Part shown: positions 9,047 through 16,523 of the stretch, piece after piece
How the letters are laid out: every line of letters begins with the position of its first letter
How positions within the stretch are numbered: position 1 is the stretch's first letter
Source: a virus
Virus record (IMG/VR): IMGVR_UViG_3300032291_001936
Coordinates: 1-46,524 of that record
DNA length: 46,524 nucleotides
Reading direction: 5' to 3' (one strand)
The notes under the pieces: model-generated
Seen by the model: the letters and a program-made list of their open reading frames with translations, nothing else
The model's database searches: none
Told to the model about the DNA's origin: nothing
Translations under genes and position numbers: made by a program

Positions 9047-9406
9047 ATGGCAAACTTAATAAGATTAAAACAAATAGAGAGTGGTTCTGCATTGAGTACC
9101 GCAGCATCGGTTGGACAAGACTTTAGTGCATCGGTATTTGAAATTATAGACGGAGCAGGACTTATTTCATCATCTGCACAAGTTTTATTAATATCAGCAT
9201 CAGGATATAACCAATTAGCAACCGATTTAGAAGTGTCAGTAATAAGTGGTTCAATATCAAGTACAATAAATTTTATAGCATCTGGCTCCGGATTTGTAAC
9301 AACTGCATCTTTCCATTCTTACACCGCATCATTGGCAGACACATTTGCAACCGATGTGGAGGTTTATCAAACGGCATCTGCTATTATTGACCAGGGTGAG
9401 TTTTAA
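9047..9406 (+). CDS. Short fibre-like protein with DxGEF C-terminal tail
   Basis: The 119-residue product starts ANLIRLKQIESGSALSTAASVGQ and continues with Ser/Ala/Ile-rich sequence including a GLISSSAQV seam and SFHSYTASLADTF, both seen in neighbouring fibres. It ends AIIDQGEF, matching the DAGEF/DAGEL/DGGTY ends of other proteins in the island. It looks like a small shaft or adaptor subunit. An alternative is that it is a remnant of a larger fibre, but the conserved C-terminal tail argues that it is complete. Confidence 0.6.
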   Translation: MANLIRLKQIESGSALSTAASVGQDFSASVFEIIDGAGLISSSAQVLLISASGYNQLATDLEVSVISGSISSTINFIASGSGFVTTASFHSYTASLADTFATDVEVYQTASAIIDQGEF

Positions 9407-9418
9407 TAATAAAAACTC

Positions 9419-9427
9419 ATATTTATA
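9419..9427 (+). promoter_or_regulatory. Candidate late promoter element ATATTTATA
   Basis: The element lies 21 nt before the fibre start at 9449, in a 42-nt gap between genes. Confidence 0.5.
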
Positions 9428-9448
9428 AACAATATTACGACAAAATAG

Positions 9449-11506
9449 ATGGCTCAATTAATACAACATAAAAGAGGTAGGTTAGAAAGGTTATCCACAA
9501 TTACAGGTTCTCTACAAAAAGGAGAAATATTAATTGTAACCGGTTCGTCAAATATTACATCTTCAAATGGTTCGGCTATTTTATTTGCAGCAACTGAAAG
9601 TGGTTCGGTTCAAGCTACCAATAGATTTATAATAGGTAGTTCGGCACCAAATGTATTTCCTGCATCGACTTATGGTGGTTTGGTAAATGGAGTTCCTTAT
9701 TACGATAGTGGTAGTGGAACTTTATATTTGTTAGGTAGTGATGGTAATACTCCAATCAACTTAACAGGTAACATTAGTACATTTAGTGCATCGGTAGCAA
9801 CATCATTTAGTGCAAGTAATGCAAGTATAGCAAGTATAACAGGAGATTTTAGTTCGTCAGTTGCAACTTCATTTAGTGCGAGTAATGCATCACAAATTGC
9901 ATTAAGTTCTTCGGTAGCAACATCAATATCTGCAAGTAATGCAAGTATAACAACATTGAGCTCTTCGATATCTGCATCTATTATTGAAATTGTAAGTGCA
10001 TCATTGAGTAGCTCATTATCAGTAATAGCAACCGATTTTGAAATAGCAATAGTTAGTGCATCGTTATCAGCATCACAAAATTTAATATCTTCTTCTATAA
10101 GTTCTTCAATTGCAGAAACTTTAAGTGGAAGTGTAGCATCAATAAGTAGTTTGAGTTCATCATTAGCTACATCAATATCTGCAAGTAACGCAAGTATAAC
10201 ATCATTAAGTTCTTCAATTTCTCAATCCATTGTCGATATTGTAAGTGCATCGTTAAGTAGTTCATTATCAGTAATAGCAACGGATATAGAAGTTGCAATT
10301 GTTAGTGCATCATTATCATCGTCACAAGCTTTAATATCATCTTCAATTAGTACATCAATTGCAGAGACTTTAAGTGGAAGTGCAGCATCATTAACAACTT
10401 TAAGTTCATCGGTATCGGCTTCATTGGCAACTTTGAGTGCAAGTAGTGGATTTATTAGTTATGTAACAAATAGTGTTCAAAACTTAACAGGAATAGAGGT
10501 TGCAGATTATAGTGCAGATGTTGCAGTGACTTTTGTAAATGGAACATTGAAATTTATTTTTGGAACACCATTAGCACCAACATCGGTAGCAGCATCCACA
10601 AGCGGATTTGAAACTAATAGATTTAATAATGTAACGGACGCATATTCAGTTAATGGAACTTGGAATAATCAGGGATATACATTAGTAAGTGCATCTTTAT
10701 ATGAAGGAGCAACTCTATTAACAGAAGTTGGTAGTGGAACATCTTTAACATATAGTACGACAACATCAGGTTCTCACACATATAGATTAGAATATACGGC
10801 AAGTTCACCATTAGATGGTACAATATATAAGACATCAACTACAACAACAGGAACAGTATCTAAAACAAATCCTGCAGCACCTACATTGACACCAACTACA
10901 ACAATTCAATTAGGAACTACTTCAAATCAAATTGAACAAGGTGCAACCGGTAGTATTTCATTTACATCATCATCAGCAAATCCATCTAATAATTGGAATT
11001 TGACAAGTGTGACAACAAATGTGGCATCACCTTATTATGTAACAGGTTCTGCAACGGGTTCTACTTCAATTAGTATAACTGCAACTGCAAACTACGCATC
11101 TCCAACGGGTGAGAATGTTCCTGATACTACAACTACATCAACTACAACTGCTACATATTCAAAAATTAGAAGTTTAAGATATGGTGCAAGTGCAGCAACA
11201 TCGTTTACTGCAGGAGAATTAGAAAACTTAGCATTGTGGGATACTACATTGGGTGGAACGATAGGAACGATTGCAAAAGGAACAACGACTGCAAGTGGAC
11301 AAAGTGTAACTATAAGTTGGACAGGAGACAAATACCATTATATTGTATTCAATAGTTCTCTATCAAACTTAACAAATATCACAACAGGTGGATTTGGTGT
11401 ATTTGGTTCGTTTACATTAACAACGGTTGGACAATATAAAGTTTATAAGATAGGTACTTTACAAGCAGGTGGTGCAGGAAGTAGCATAACATACATATTA
11501 ACATAA
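9449..11506 (+). CDS. Large Ser-rich fibre protein with Ig-like C-terminal part
   Basis: The 685-residue protein has three parts. Residues 1-110 are an N-terminal module (KRGRLERLSTITGSLQKGE, then AILFAATESGSVQ, PYYDSGSGTLYLLGSD) shared with the protein at 12038. Residues about 110-335 are low-complexity Ser/Ala/Ile/Leu repeats (SASNASITTLSSSIS) containing an 83-residue tandem duplication, probably an elongated trimeric shaft. Residues about 340-685 contain Thr-rich beta domains with Ig-like character and a tip-like end (RSLRYGASAATSFTAGE). It is probably a receptor-binding fibre. The shaft is an obvious candidate for O-linked modification by the enzymes at 18992-26031, but no modification site can be proven. 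Confidence 0.7.
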   Translation: MAQLIQHKRGRLERLSTITGSLQKGEILIVTGSSNITSSNGSAILFAATESGSVQATNRFIIGSSAPNVFPASTYGGLVNGVPYYDSGSGTLYLLGSDGNTPINLTGNISTFSASVATSFSASNASIASITGDFSSSVATSFSASNASQIALSSSVATSISASNASITTLSSSISASIIEIVSASLSSSLSVIATDFEIAIVSASLSASQNLISSSISSSIAETLSGSVASISSLSSSLATSISASNASITSLSSSISQSIVDIVSASLSSSLSVIATDIEVAIVSASLSSSQALISSSISTSIAETLSGSAASLTTLSSSVSASLATLSASSGFISYVTNSVQNLTGIEVADYSADVAVTFVNGTLKFIFGTPLAPTSVAASTSGFETNRFNNVTDAYSVNGTWNNQGYTLVSASLYEGATLLTEVGSGTSLTYSTTTSGSHTYRLEYTASSPLDGTIYKTSTTTTGTVSKTNPAAPTLTPTTTIQLGTTSNQIEQGATGSISFTSSSANPSNNWNLTSVTTNVASPYYVTGSATGSTSISITATANYASPTGENVPDTTTTSTTTATYSKIRSLRYGASAATSFTAGELENLALWDTTLGGTIGTIAKGTTTASGQSVTISWTGDKYHYIVFNSSLSNLTNITTGGFGVFGSFTLTTVGQYKVYKIGTLQAGGAGSSITYILT
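9992..10400 (+). repeat. 83-codon tandem duplication in fibre shaft
   Basis: The copy at 9992-10240 and the copy beginning at 10241 both start with codons for VSASLSSSLSVIATD and run through SSSISSSIAETLSGS or a near variant. The period is 249 nt, and the two copies differ mostly at third positions. Confidence 0.8.
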
Positions 11507-11521
11507 ATAGAAAGATAAGAA

Positions 11522-11911
11522 ATGGCAATTATATTACCTAGTGGTTTTAACATAACGAATAGTGACCCAGTTGATGCTAGATTTGCATTAGCTAATCAGT
11601 CAGCTCGTTATGCTCTATCTGCTGCTAATATTTATAAGGGATTGGTTGTATTTCAACAAGATGACTCTACTATGTATGTATTAACTGATACCACAAATGT
11701 AGGAAATTCAAATGGTTGGACACAAATACAAATCGGTGCAGTAACATCAAATTTACCATCGGGTGTAATATCATCTTCACAACAGGTGATTGACATATTT
11801 AACGCAAATTTCACAGCAGGTTCTACAATGGCTACAACGGTAGATACTACATTTGCAACAGATAATGAGTTATTTGTTACATCTTCGAATTTGGACGCAG
11901 GAGAGTTTTAA
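11522..11911 (+). CDS. Short structural protein of the appendage island (DAGEF tail)
   Basis: The 129-residue product begins AIILPSGFNITNSDPVDARF and continues ARYALSAANIYKGLVVFQQ with a YVLTDTTNVGN strand, a compact beta domain recurrent in marine T4-like phage structural genes. The second half has a LPSGVISSSQQVIDIF seam and ends SSNLDAGEF, the tail motif shared with several neighbours. No transmembrane or catalytic features are seen. It may be an adaptor or small tip bound to the large fibres on either side. The start follows an A-rich spacer (GAAAGATAAGAA). Confidence 0.6.
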   Translation: MAIILPSGFNITNSDPVDARFALANQSARYALSAANIYKGLVVFQQDDSTMYVLTDTTNVGNSNGWTQIQIGAVTSNLPSGVISSSQQVIDIFNANFTAGSTMATTVDTTFATDNELFVTSSNLDAGEF

Positions 11912-11985
11912 TAGTTACATAAGACATTAAAAATAAAAATATATAGAATTAAATCCAATTTACTACATTGTTTGTACAAAATTGT

Positions 11986-11994
11986 ATATTTATA
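11986..11994 (+). promoter_or_regulatory. Candidate late promoter element ATATTTATA
   Basis: The element lies 43 nt before the ATG at 12038, within the longest spacer of the window (126 nt). The spacer holds no other recognisable feature. Confidence 0.5.
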
Positions 11995-12037
11995 TCGGAA
12001 TACTAACATAAAGTAAAGAGAATAACCCCAAAAAAAT

Positions 12038-15000
12038 ATGGCACAAATCATTAAAAACAGACGTGGTTCGTTAGAACGTATATCGGCAGTAAGCTCATCT
12101 TTCCAGAAAGGTGAATTAATAATAACCTCAGGTTCGTCCAATTTAACGACAACCAATGGTTCATCTATTCTATTCGCAGCAACCGAAAGTGGTTCAGTTG
12201 AAGCAGTTAATAGGTTCTTAATGGGCACTAACGCACCAAATGTATTTAGTTCATCTATTTATAATGGTTTAGTTAAAGGTGTTCCTTACTACGCAAGTGG
12301 TAGTTCAACTTTATACTTACTTGGTTCTGACAAAAATGATATCCCAGATTTAACGGGTAACATTAGTAACTTTAGTGCATCGGTTGCAACTTCATTTAGT
12401 GCAAGTCAAGCTTCTCAAACTGCTTTATCTGCATCGGTTGCATCGGTAACTGGTGATTTTAGTTCTTCAGTAGCAACTTCATTCTCAGCAAGTAATGCAA
12501 GTATAACTTCATTATCAGCATCGGTTGCATCGGTAACTGGTGATTTTAGTTCTTCAGTTGCACAAACATTTACAACTCAAAGTGCTAGAATTTCTTCATT
12601 AGAATCATTTAGTGGTTCTACTTTAGGTAGATTGACTAATTTAGAAACAACTTCAGCAAGTGTAAATACTTCAGTTGCAGCTTTAAATGTTACATCAGCA
12701 GCTTTAAACTCATTTACTAACTCATTTAATACTGCAATCCAATTAACAGGTTCAAATGTTAATATCGCTGGTAACTTAACAGTAGCAGGAACAACAACCG
12801 CAGTAAACTCTACTACGATTCAATTGGGAGATAACATAATTGAATTAAATGGTACAGGTGTTGCAAATGGTGGTTTATTAGTTAAAGACCCAACTGCACC
12901 AAATACGGTAAGTGGTTCATTACTTTGGGATTCTACAAATGACTACTGGAAAGCAGGAGCATTGGGAGCTGAAAGTAAATTATTAAGAGCTGATGGTGAT
13001 TCAGTAGTAAGTGGTTCATCACAAATTACATTATCATCAACAACAGGATTTGATACATATAGTGGTTCAGTATCGGCATCATTAGCATCAATTGTTGAAA
13101 ATGTTGGGTCTGGTGTTGGAGTTTCTATAACAAACTTAAACTCATTCAGTTCTTCTACATTAGGTAGATTAACAAATTTAGAAACTACTTCTGCAAGTGT
13201 AAATACTTCAGTTGCAGCTTTAAATACTTCATCGGCATCTCAACAAACAAGTATAGATGCTTTAAATGTTGTAAGTAGTTCAAACTTAGGTAGATTATCT
13301 CACTTAGAAAGCACATCGGCAAGTGTAAACACATCGGTAGCTGCTTTAAATACATCAACTGCATCTCAACAAATTAGTATTGACGCATTAAATACATTTA
13401 GTGGTTCTACTTTAGGAAGATTAACAAATATTGAATCAACTTCTGCAAGTGTAAATGTATCAATCACAGCATTAAATAGTTCATCGGCATCTCAACAAAC
13501 AAGTATAGATGCATTGAATAGTTATACTAGTTCAAACACTTCAACAACTGCATTAAACGAATTTACTGCATCTGCAAACGGAAGATTATCAAACTTAGAA
13601 GCAACAACTGCAAGTTTAAATACTTCGGTAGCTGCTTTAAATACGGTAAGTGCATCAAACTTAGGTAGACTATCTAACTTAGAAGCAACATCTGCAAGTG
13701 TAAATAATTCTGTAACTGCTTTAAATAGTTCAACCGCATCTCAACAAATTAGCATTGACGCTTTAAATGTTGTAAGTGGTTCAAACTTAGGTAGATTAAC
13801 TAACTTAGAATTAACTTCTGCAAGTGTAAATACTTCAGTAACTAATTTAAACTCATTTAGTTCTTCTACATTAGGTAGATTATCTAATATTGAATTAACT
13901 TCTGCAAGTGTAAATACTTCAATAGGAGCATTAAACACAACAACTGAAAGTTTAAATAATTCAGTATCGTCTTTAAATACGGTAAGTGCTTCAAACTTAG
14001 GTAGATTAACAAACTTAGAAAGTAAATCTTCAAGTGTTGATATATCAATTGCAGCTTTAAATTCATATACTAGTTCAAATACTTCAACAACTGCTCTAAA
14101 CGCATTTACAGCATCTGCAGACGGAAGATTGACAAACTTAGAAAGTACATCAGCAAGTGTAAATACTTCGGTAACAGCTTTAAATACTTTTAGTTCATCA
14201 CAAGAAACTAAAAATTCAACTTTAGCAACTTATACGAGTTCAGTTTCATCATCATTAGGTGATATTCAAAATTACACTTCATCATTAAGAGCAGCATTTA
14301 CTGCAAGTGGTGCCAATGTAACATTTAGCGGTGATGTAACTATTCCTGGTAACTTAACAGTTAGAGGTACTCAAACTATTGTAGATTCTACAACTATTCA
14401 ATTGGGTGATAATATTATTGAATTAAACGGAAGTGCAGCTGCAAATGGTGGATTATATGTTAAAGATGTAACCAATCCAAACACTGCAACGGGTTCAATA
14501 ATTTGGGATTCTACAAATGACTACTGGAAAGCAGGAGCTAAAGATGCTGAATCAAAAATATTATTAGTAGGTGGAGATAGTGTAGTTAGTGGTTCATCAC
14601 AAATTACGATTTCATCAACAACTGGATACGATACATTTAGTGGTTCAATTGTAACTTCATTCTCAGCAAGTAATGCAAGTATTACTTCATTATCAGCGAG
14701 TGTAGCAAGTGTAACTGGAGACTTTAGTTCATCAGTAGCAACATCGTTTAGTGCAAGTGCAGCATCTCAATTATTATTGAGTTCTTCATTCGCATCTTCA
14801 CAAACTGCACAAAATGTTAGATTAGGATTATTAGAAGCATCAACAGGAAGTTTAAATTCGTTTACTTCTTCGATTGATACTACTATTAAAACTAAATTAA
14901 ATTTAGATACTGTAGTAAGTGGTTCATCACAAATTGATATCACATCAACAACAGGATTTACTACATATAGTGGTTCAGTTGCAACGGCAATAAGTGCATC

Positions 15001-15154
15001 AACTGCAGCAGCGACTTGGGAAAACCTTAATGGAAAACCAGGTGGAATTGTAAGTGGTTCAGTACAAGTTGACATAACGGCAACTACCGGATTTAGTACA
15101 TTTAGTTCATCAATTGAAACAAGAATTCAAACAATAGACGGAGGAACTTATTAA
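12038..15154 (+). CDS. Giant repetitive fibre protein, paralogue of the 9449 product
   Basis: At 1038 residues this is the longest fibre. Its first 115 residues are clearly paralogous to the 9449 protein (RRGSLERISAVSSSFQKGE; AILFAATESGSVEA-like). A shaft of about ten GRL(T/S)N(L/I)E units separated by SASVNTSVAALN segments fills the centre and suggests a long trimeric coiled or beta shaft. A roughly 100-residue domain (TIQLGDNIIELNG, then WDSTNDYWKAGA) occurs twice, before and after the shaft. The end, IQTIDGGTY, fits the DxGxx tail family. It is probably a main long fibre. Overall Ser/Thr/Asn content is very high. No enzymatic motif is seen. Confidence 0.75.
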   Translation: MAQIIKNRRGSLERISAVSSSFQKGELIITSGSSNLTTTNGSSILFAATESGSVEAVNRFLMGTNAPNVFSSSIYNGLVKGVPYYASGSSTLYLLGSDKNDIPDLTGNISNFSASVATSFSASQASQTALSASVASVTGDFSSSVATSFSASNASITSLSASVASVTGDFSSSVAQTFTTQSARISSLESFSGSTLGRLTNLETTSASVNTSVAALNVTSAALNSFTNSFNTAIQLTGSNVNIAGNLTVAGTTTAVNSTTIQLGDNIIELNGTGVANGGLLVKDPTAPNTVSGSLLWDSTNDYWKAGALGAESKLLRADGDSVVSGSSQITLSSTTGFDTYSGSVSASLASIVENVGSGVGVSITNLNSFSSSTLGRLTNLETTSASVNTSVAALNTSSASQQTSIDALNVVSSSNLGRLSHLESTSASVNTSVAALNTSTASQQISIDALNTFSGSTLGRLTNIESTSASVNVSITALNSSSASQQTSIDALNSYTSSNTSTTALNEFTASANGRLSNLEATTASLNTSVAALNTVSASNLGRLSNLEATSASVNNSVTALNSSTASQQISIDALNVVSGSNLGRLTNLELTSASVNTSVTNLNSFSSSTLGRLSNIELTSASVNTSIGALNTTTESLNNSVSSLNTVSASNLGRLTNLESKSSSVDISIAALNSYTSSNTSTTALNAFTASADGRLTNLESTSASVNTSVTALNTFSSSQETKNSTLATYTSSVSSSLGDIQNYTSSLRAAFTASGANVTFSGDVTIPGNLTVRGTQTIVDSTTIQLGDNIIELNGSAAANGGLYVKDVTNPNTATGSIIWDSTNDYWKAGAKDAESKILLVGGDSVVSGSSQITISSTTGYDTFSGSIVTSFSASNASITSLSASVASVTGDFSSSVATSFSASAASQLLLSSSFASSQTAQNVRLGLLEASTGSLNSFTSSIDTTIKTKLNLDTVVSGSSQIDITSTTGFTTYSGSVATAISASTAAATWENLNGKPGGIVSGSVQVDITATTGFSTFSSSIETRIQTIDGGTY
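12615..14170 (+). repeat. Shaft repeats, ten GRLxNxE units
   Basis: Ten copies of a GRL(T/S)(N/H)(L/I)E segment occur in frame, most followed by SASVNTSVAALN-like spacers. They are diverged copies rather than exact DNA repeats. Confidence 0.8.
12770..14648 (+). repeat. Duplicated 300-nt domain flanking the fibre shaft
   Basis: Two homologous segments, 12770-13070 and 14348-14648, each encode GNLTV, TIQLGDNIIELNG, WDSTNDYWKAGA and VVSGSSQIT in the same order. They bracket the GRLxNxE shaft. Confidence 0.8.
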
Positions 15155-15186
15155 TAACAAACAGAAAGAATAAATAAAAATATATT

Positions 15187-15735
15187 ATGGCATTACCTAA
15201 TCAACCAACTTCATCGATTTTATTAAAACGCTCGGGTGTTGCAGGTTCAGTACCTACAACCACATCGTTAAAAGTAGGTGAAATAGCATTAAATACCTAT
15301 GATGGTAAAGCATTTTTACACAAATCGGGTTCAACCGATGAGGTAGTAGAAATCGTAGTTGCTGGAGCAAATGTAACCGGTTCAATTAGTTTGACTGGAG
15401 CAGTAACCGCATCACAATTTGTTGGTAGTGGTCAATACTTAACAGGTGTTACCGCATCAATGAGACCTGATGACTTTGATTTCAACTCTGACCCGTTCGC
15501 AGGAACAATCGGATACATTCAAGGTAGTGGTTCTCTTTATAAAGTAGCAACTACAACAAGTTCCGTTGATTTTAGATATAACGATGTAACAATCGCAACT
15601 ATCACAACTGCACAAGGATTTAGTGGTTCTCTTTACGGAATTGGTGATGTATTAGCATTTAGTGGTTCAGTAGCAACTAGATTATTCAACTTAGAATTCT
15701 CTGCGTCATTCGGTCCAGATGCAGGAGAACTTTAA
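15187..15735 (+). CDS. Fibre protein with LKRS..GE-type N-terminal module (DAGEL tail)
   Basis: The 182-residue protein starts with a module (ILLKRSGVAGSVPTTTSL, then VGEIALNTYDGKAFLHKSGS) strongly similar to that of the next gene. It resembles the N-terminal attachment domain of phage tropism/fibre proteins of the Mtd_N type. The middle carries TGSISLTGAVTASQFVGSG, also shared with the next gene. The end is SFGPDAGEL. It is probably a short appendage held to the virion by its N-terminal module. The gene is followed by a terminator, so this transcript ends here. Confidence 0.65.
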   Translation: MALPNQPTSSILLKRSGVAGSVPTTTSLKVGEIALNTYDGKAFLHKSGSTDEVVEIVVAGANVTGSISLTGAVTASQFVGSGQYLTGVTASMRPDDFDFNSDPFAGTIGYIQGSGSLYKVATTTSSVDFRYNDVTIATITTAQGFSGSLYGIGDVLAFSGSVATRLFNLEFSASFGPDAGEL

Positions 15736-15756
15736 TAGTAAATAAAATTATAATAG

Positions 15757-15785
15757 AAACCCCTCTTAGTAGGGGTTTTTTATTT
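15757..15785 (+). terminator. Intrinsic terminator inside adhesin island
   Basis: An 8-bp stem (15757-15764 with 15771-15778, AAACCCCT and AGGGGTTT) with a 6-nt loop is followed by a T-rich tract. It lies 22 nt after the DAGEL-tailed gene. Confidence 0.88.
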
Positions 15786-15791
15786 TATAGT

Positions 15792-15800
15792 ATATTTATG
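15792..15800 (+). promoter_or_regulatory. Candidate late promoter, variant ATATTTATG
   Basis: The element has one mismatch to ATATTTATA. It lies just downstream of a terminator and 50 nt before the ATG at 15851, where a promoter would be needed. Confidence 0.45.
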
Positions 15801-15850
15801 TTCGTAGTATATACTACATTTTTGTTAGATAACTTTAAAGGATTAGACAT

Positions 15851-16492
15851 ATGTCATCAATTGTTCAACTCAAACGCTCTGCGTTATCGGGTAAGGTACC
15901 TGGTACAGGTTCACTTAATTTAGGAGAATTAGCATTAAATACTTACGATGGTAAGATATTTTTTAGACGTTCGGGTTCGACAGACACAATCCAAGAAGTA
16001 GTAACAACAAATGTAGTAAACACAGGTTCCGTAACTCTTACAGGAACATTGACGGCAGAGTCAATTAGAACGAATTTAACGGCTTCATTTGGTTCTTTGA
16101 AGGTAAATGATACACTTACTGTTAATCATGGTGAAACGATAATTAGTGGGTCTGCATTAGTAACATCCGACTTAACTATATTAGGAGCAGTTAATGCAAG
16201 ACAATTCAATATTTCAGTAATTTCTTCATCTGTCCTTTTTGAAAGTGGTAGTTCTAATTTTGGTAATACCTCCGATGATATACATTCATTCACAGGTTCA
16301 GTTCAAGTAACAGGAAGTGTAACCGCAACATCTTTTGTAGGAAATGGTAGTGGTTTAACGGATTTAGTGGTGGATTTAGGTACTGCACAATTAAATGATG
16401 TGGATGGTAATAATATTCCAGCCCGTTCATTTGCAGAATTATATTTAGCATGTGCAGTTGCAGAAATTGTAGATTTGGATTTTGGAATATAA
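15851..16492 (+). CDS. Fibre protein, paralogue of the 15187 product in its N-terminus
   Basis: The 213-residue protein begins SSIVQLKRSALSGKVPGTGS and LGELALNTYDGKIFFRRSGS, nearly the same module as the preceding gene. Its second half (SSVLFESGSSNFGNTSDD, then HSFTGSVQVTGSVTATSF) recurs in the collagen-like protein that follows (SSAIFTSGSTKFGNTNDD). The C-terminus, IVDLDFGI, is a weaker version of the DxGxx tail. This is evidence for modular exchange between neighbouring fibres. Its exact role on the particle is not readable. Confidence 0.65.
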   Translation: MSSIVQLKRSALSGKVPGTGSLNLGELALNTYDGKIFFRRSGSTDTIQEVVTTNVVNTGSVTLTGTLTAESIRTNLTASFGSLKVNDTLTVNHGETIISGSALVTSDLTILGAVNARQFNISVISSSVLFESGSSNFGNTSDDIHSFTGSVQVTGSVTATSFVGNGSGLTDLVVDLGTAQLNDVDGNNIPARSFAELYLACAVAEIVDLDFGI

Positions 16493-16494
16493 TG

Positions 16495-16503
16495 ATATTT
16501 ATA
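16495..16503 (+). promoter_or_regulatory. Candidate late promoter element ATATTTATA
   Basis: The element begins 3 nt after the stop codon at 16492 and lies 20 nt before the collagen-like fibre start at 16524. The sequence after it (ATAAACAGAAAAG) resembles that after other copies. Confidence 0.5.
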
Positions 16504-16523
16504 ATAAACAGAAAAGATAATAA

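Noticed and set aside
12615-14170. Regular repeats that could suggest a CRISPR array
   Set aside because: The units are diverged, in frame, and translate into a continuous shaft. There are no constant repeats with unique spacers of fixed length.
15187-16492. Mtd-like N-terminal modules suggesting a diversity-generating retroelement
   Set aside because: No reverse transcriptase gene, template repeat or A-to-N variable repeat was found in the window.
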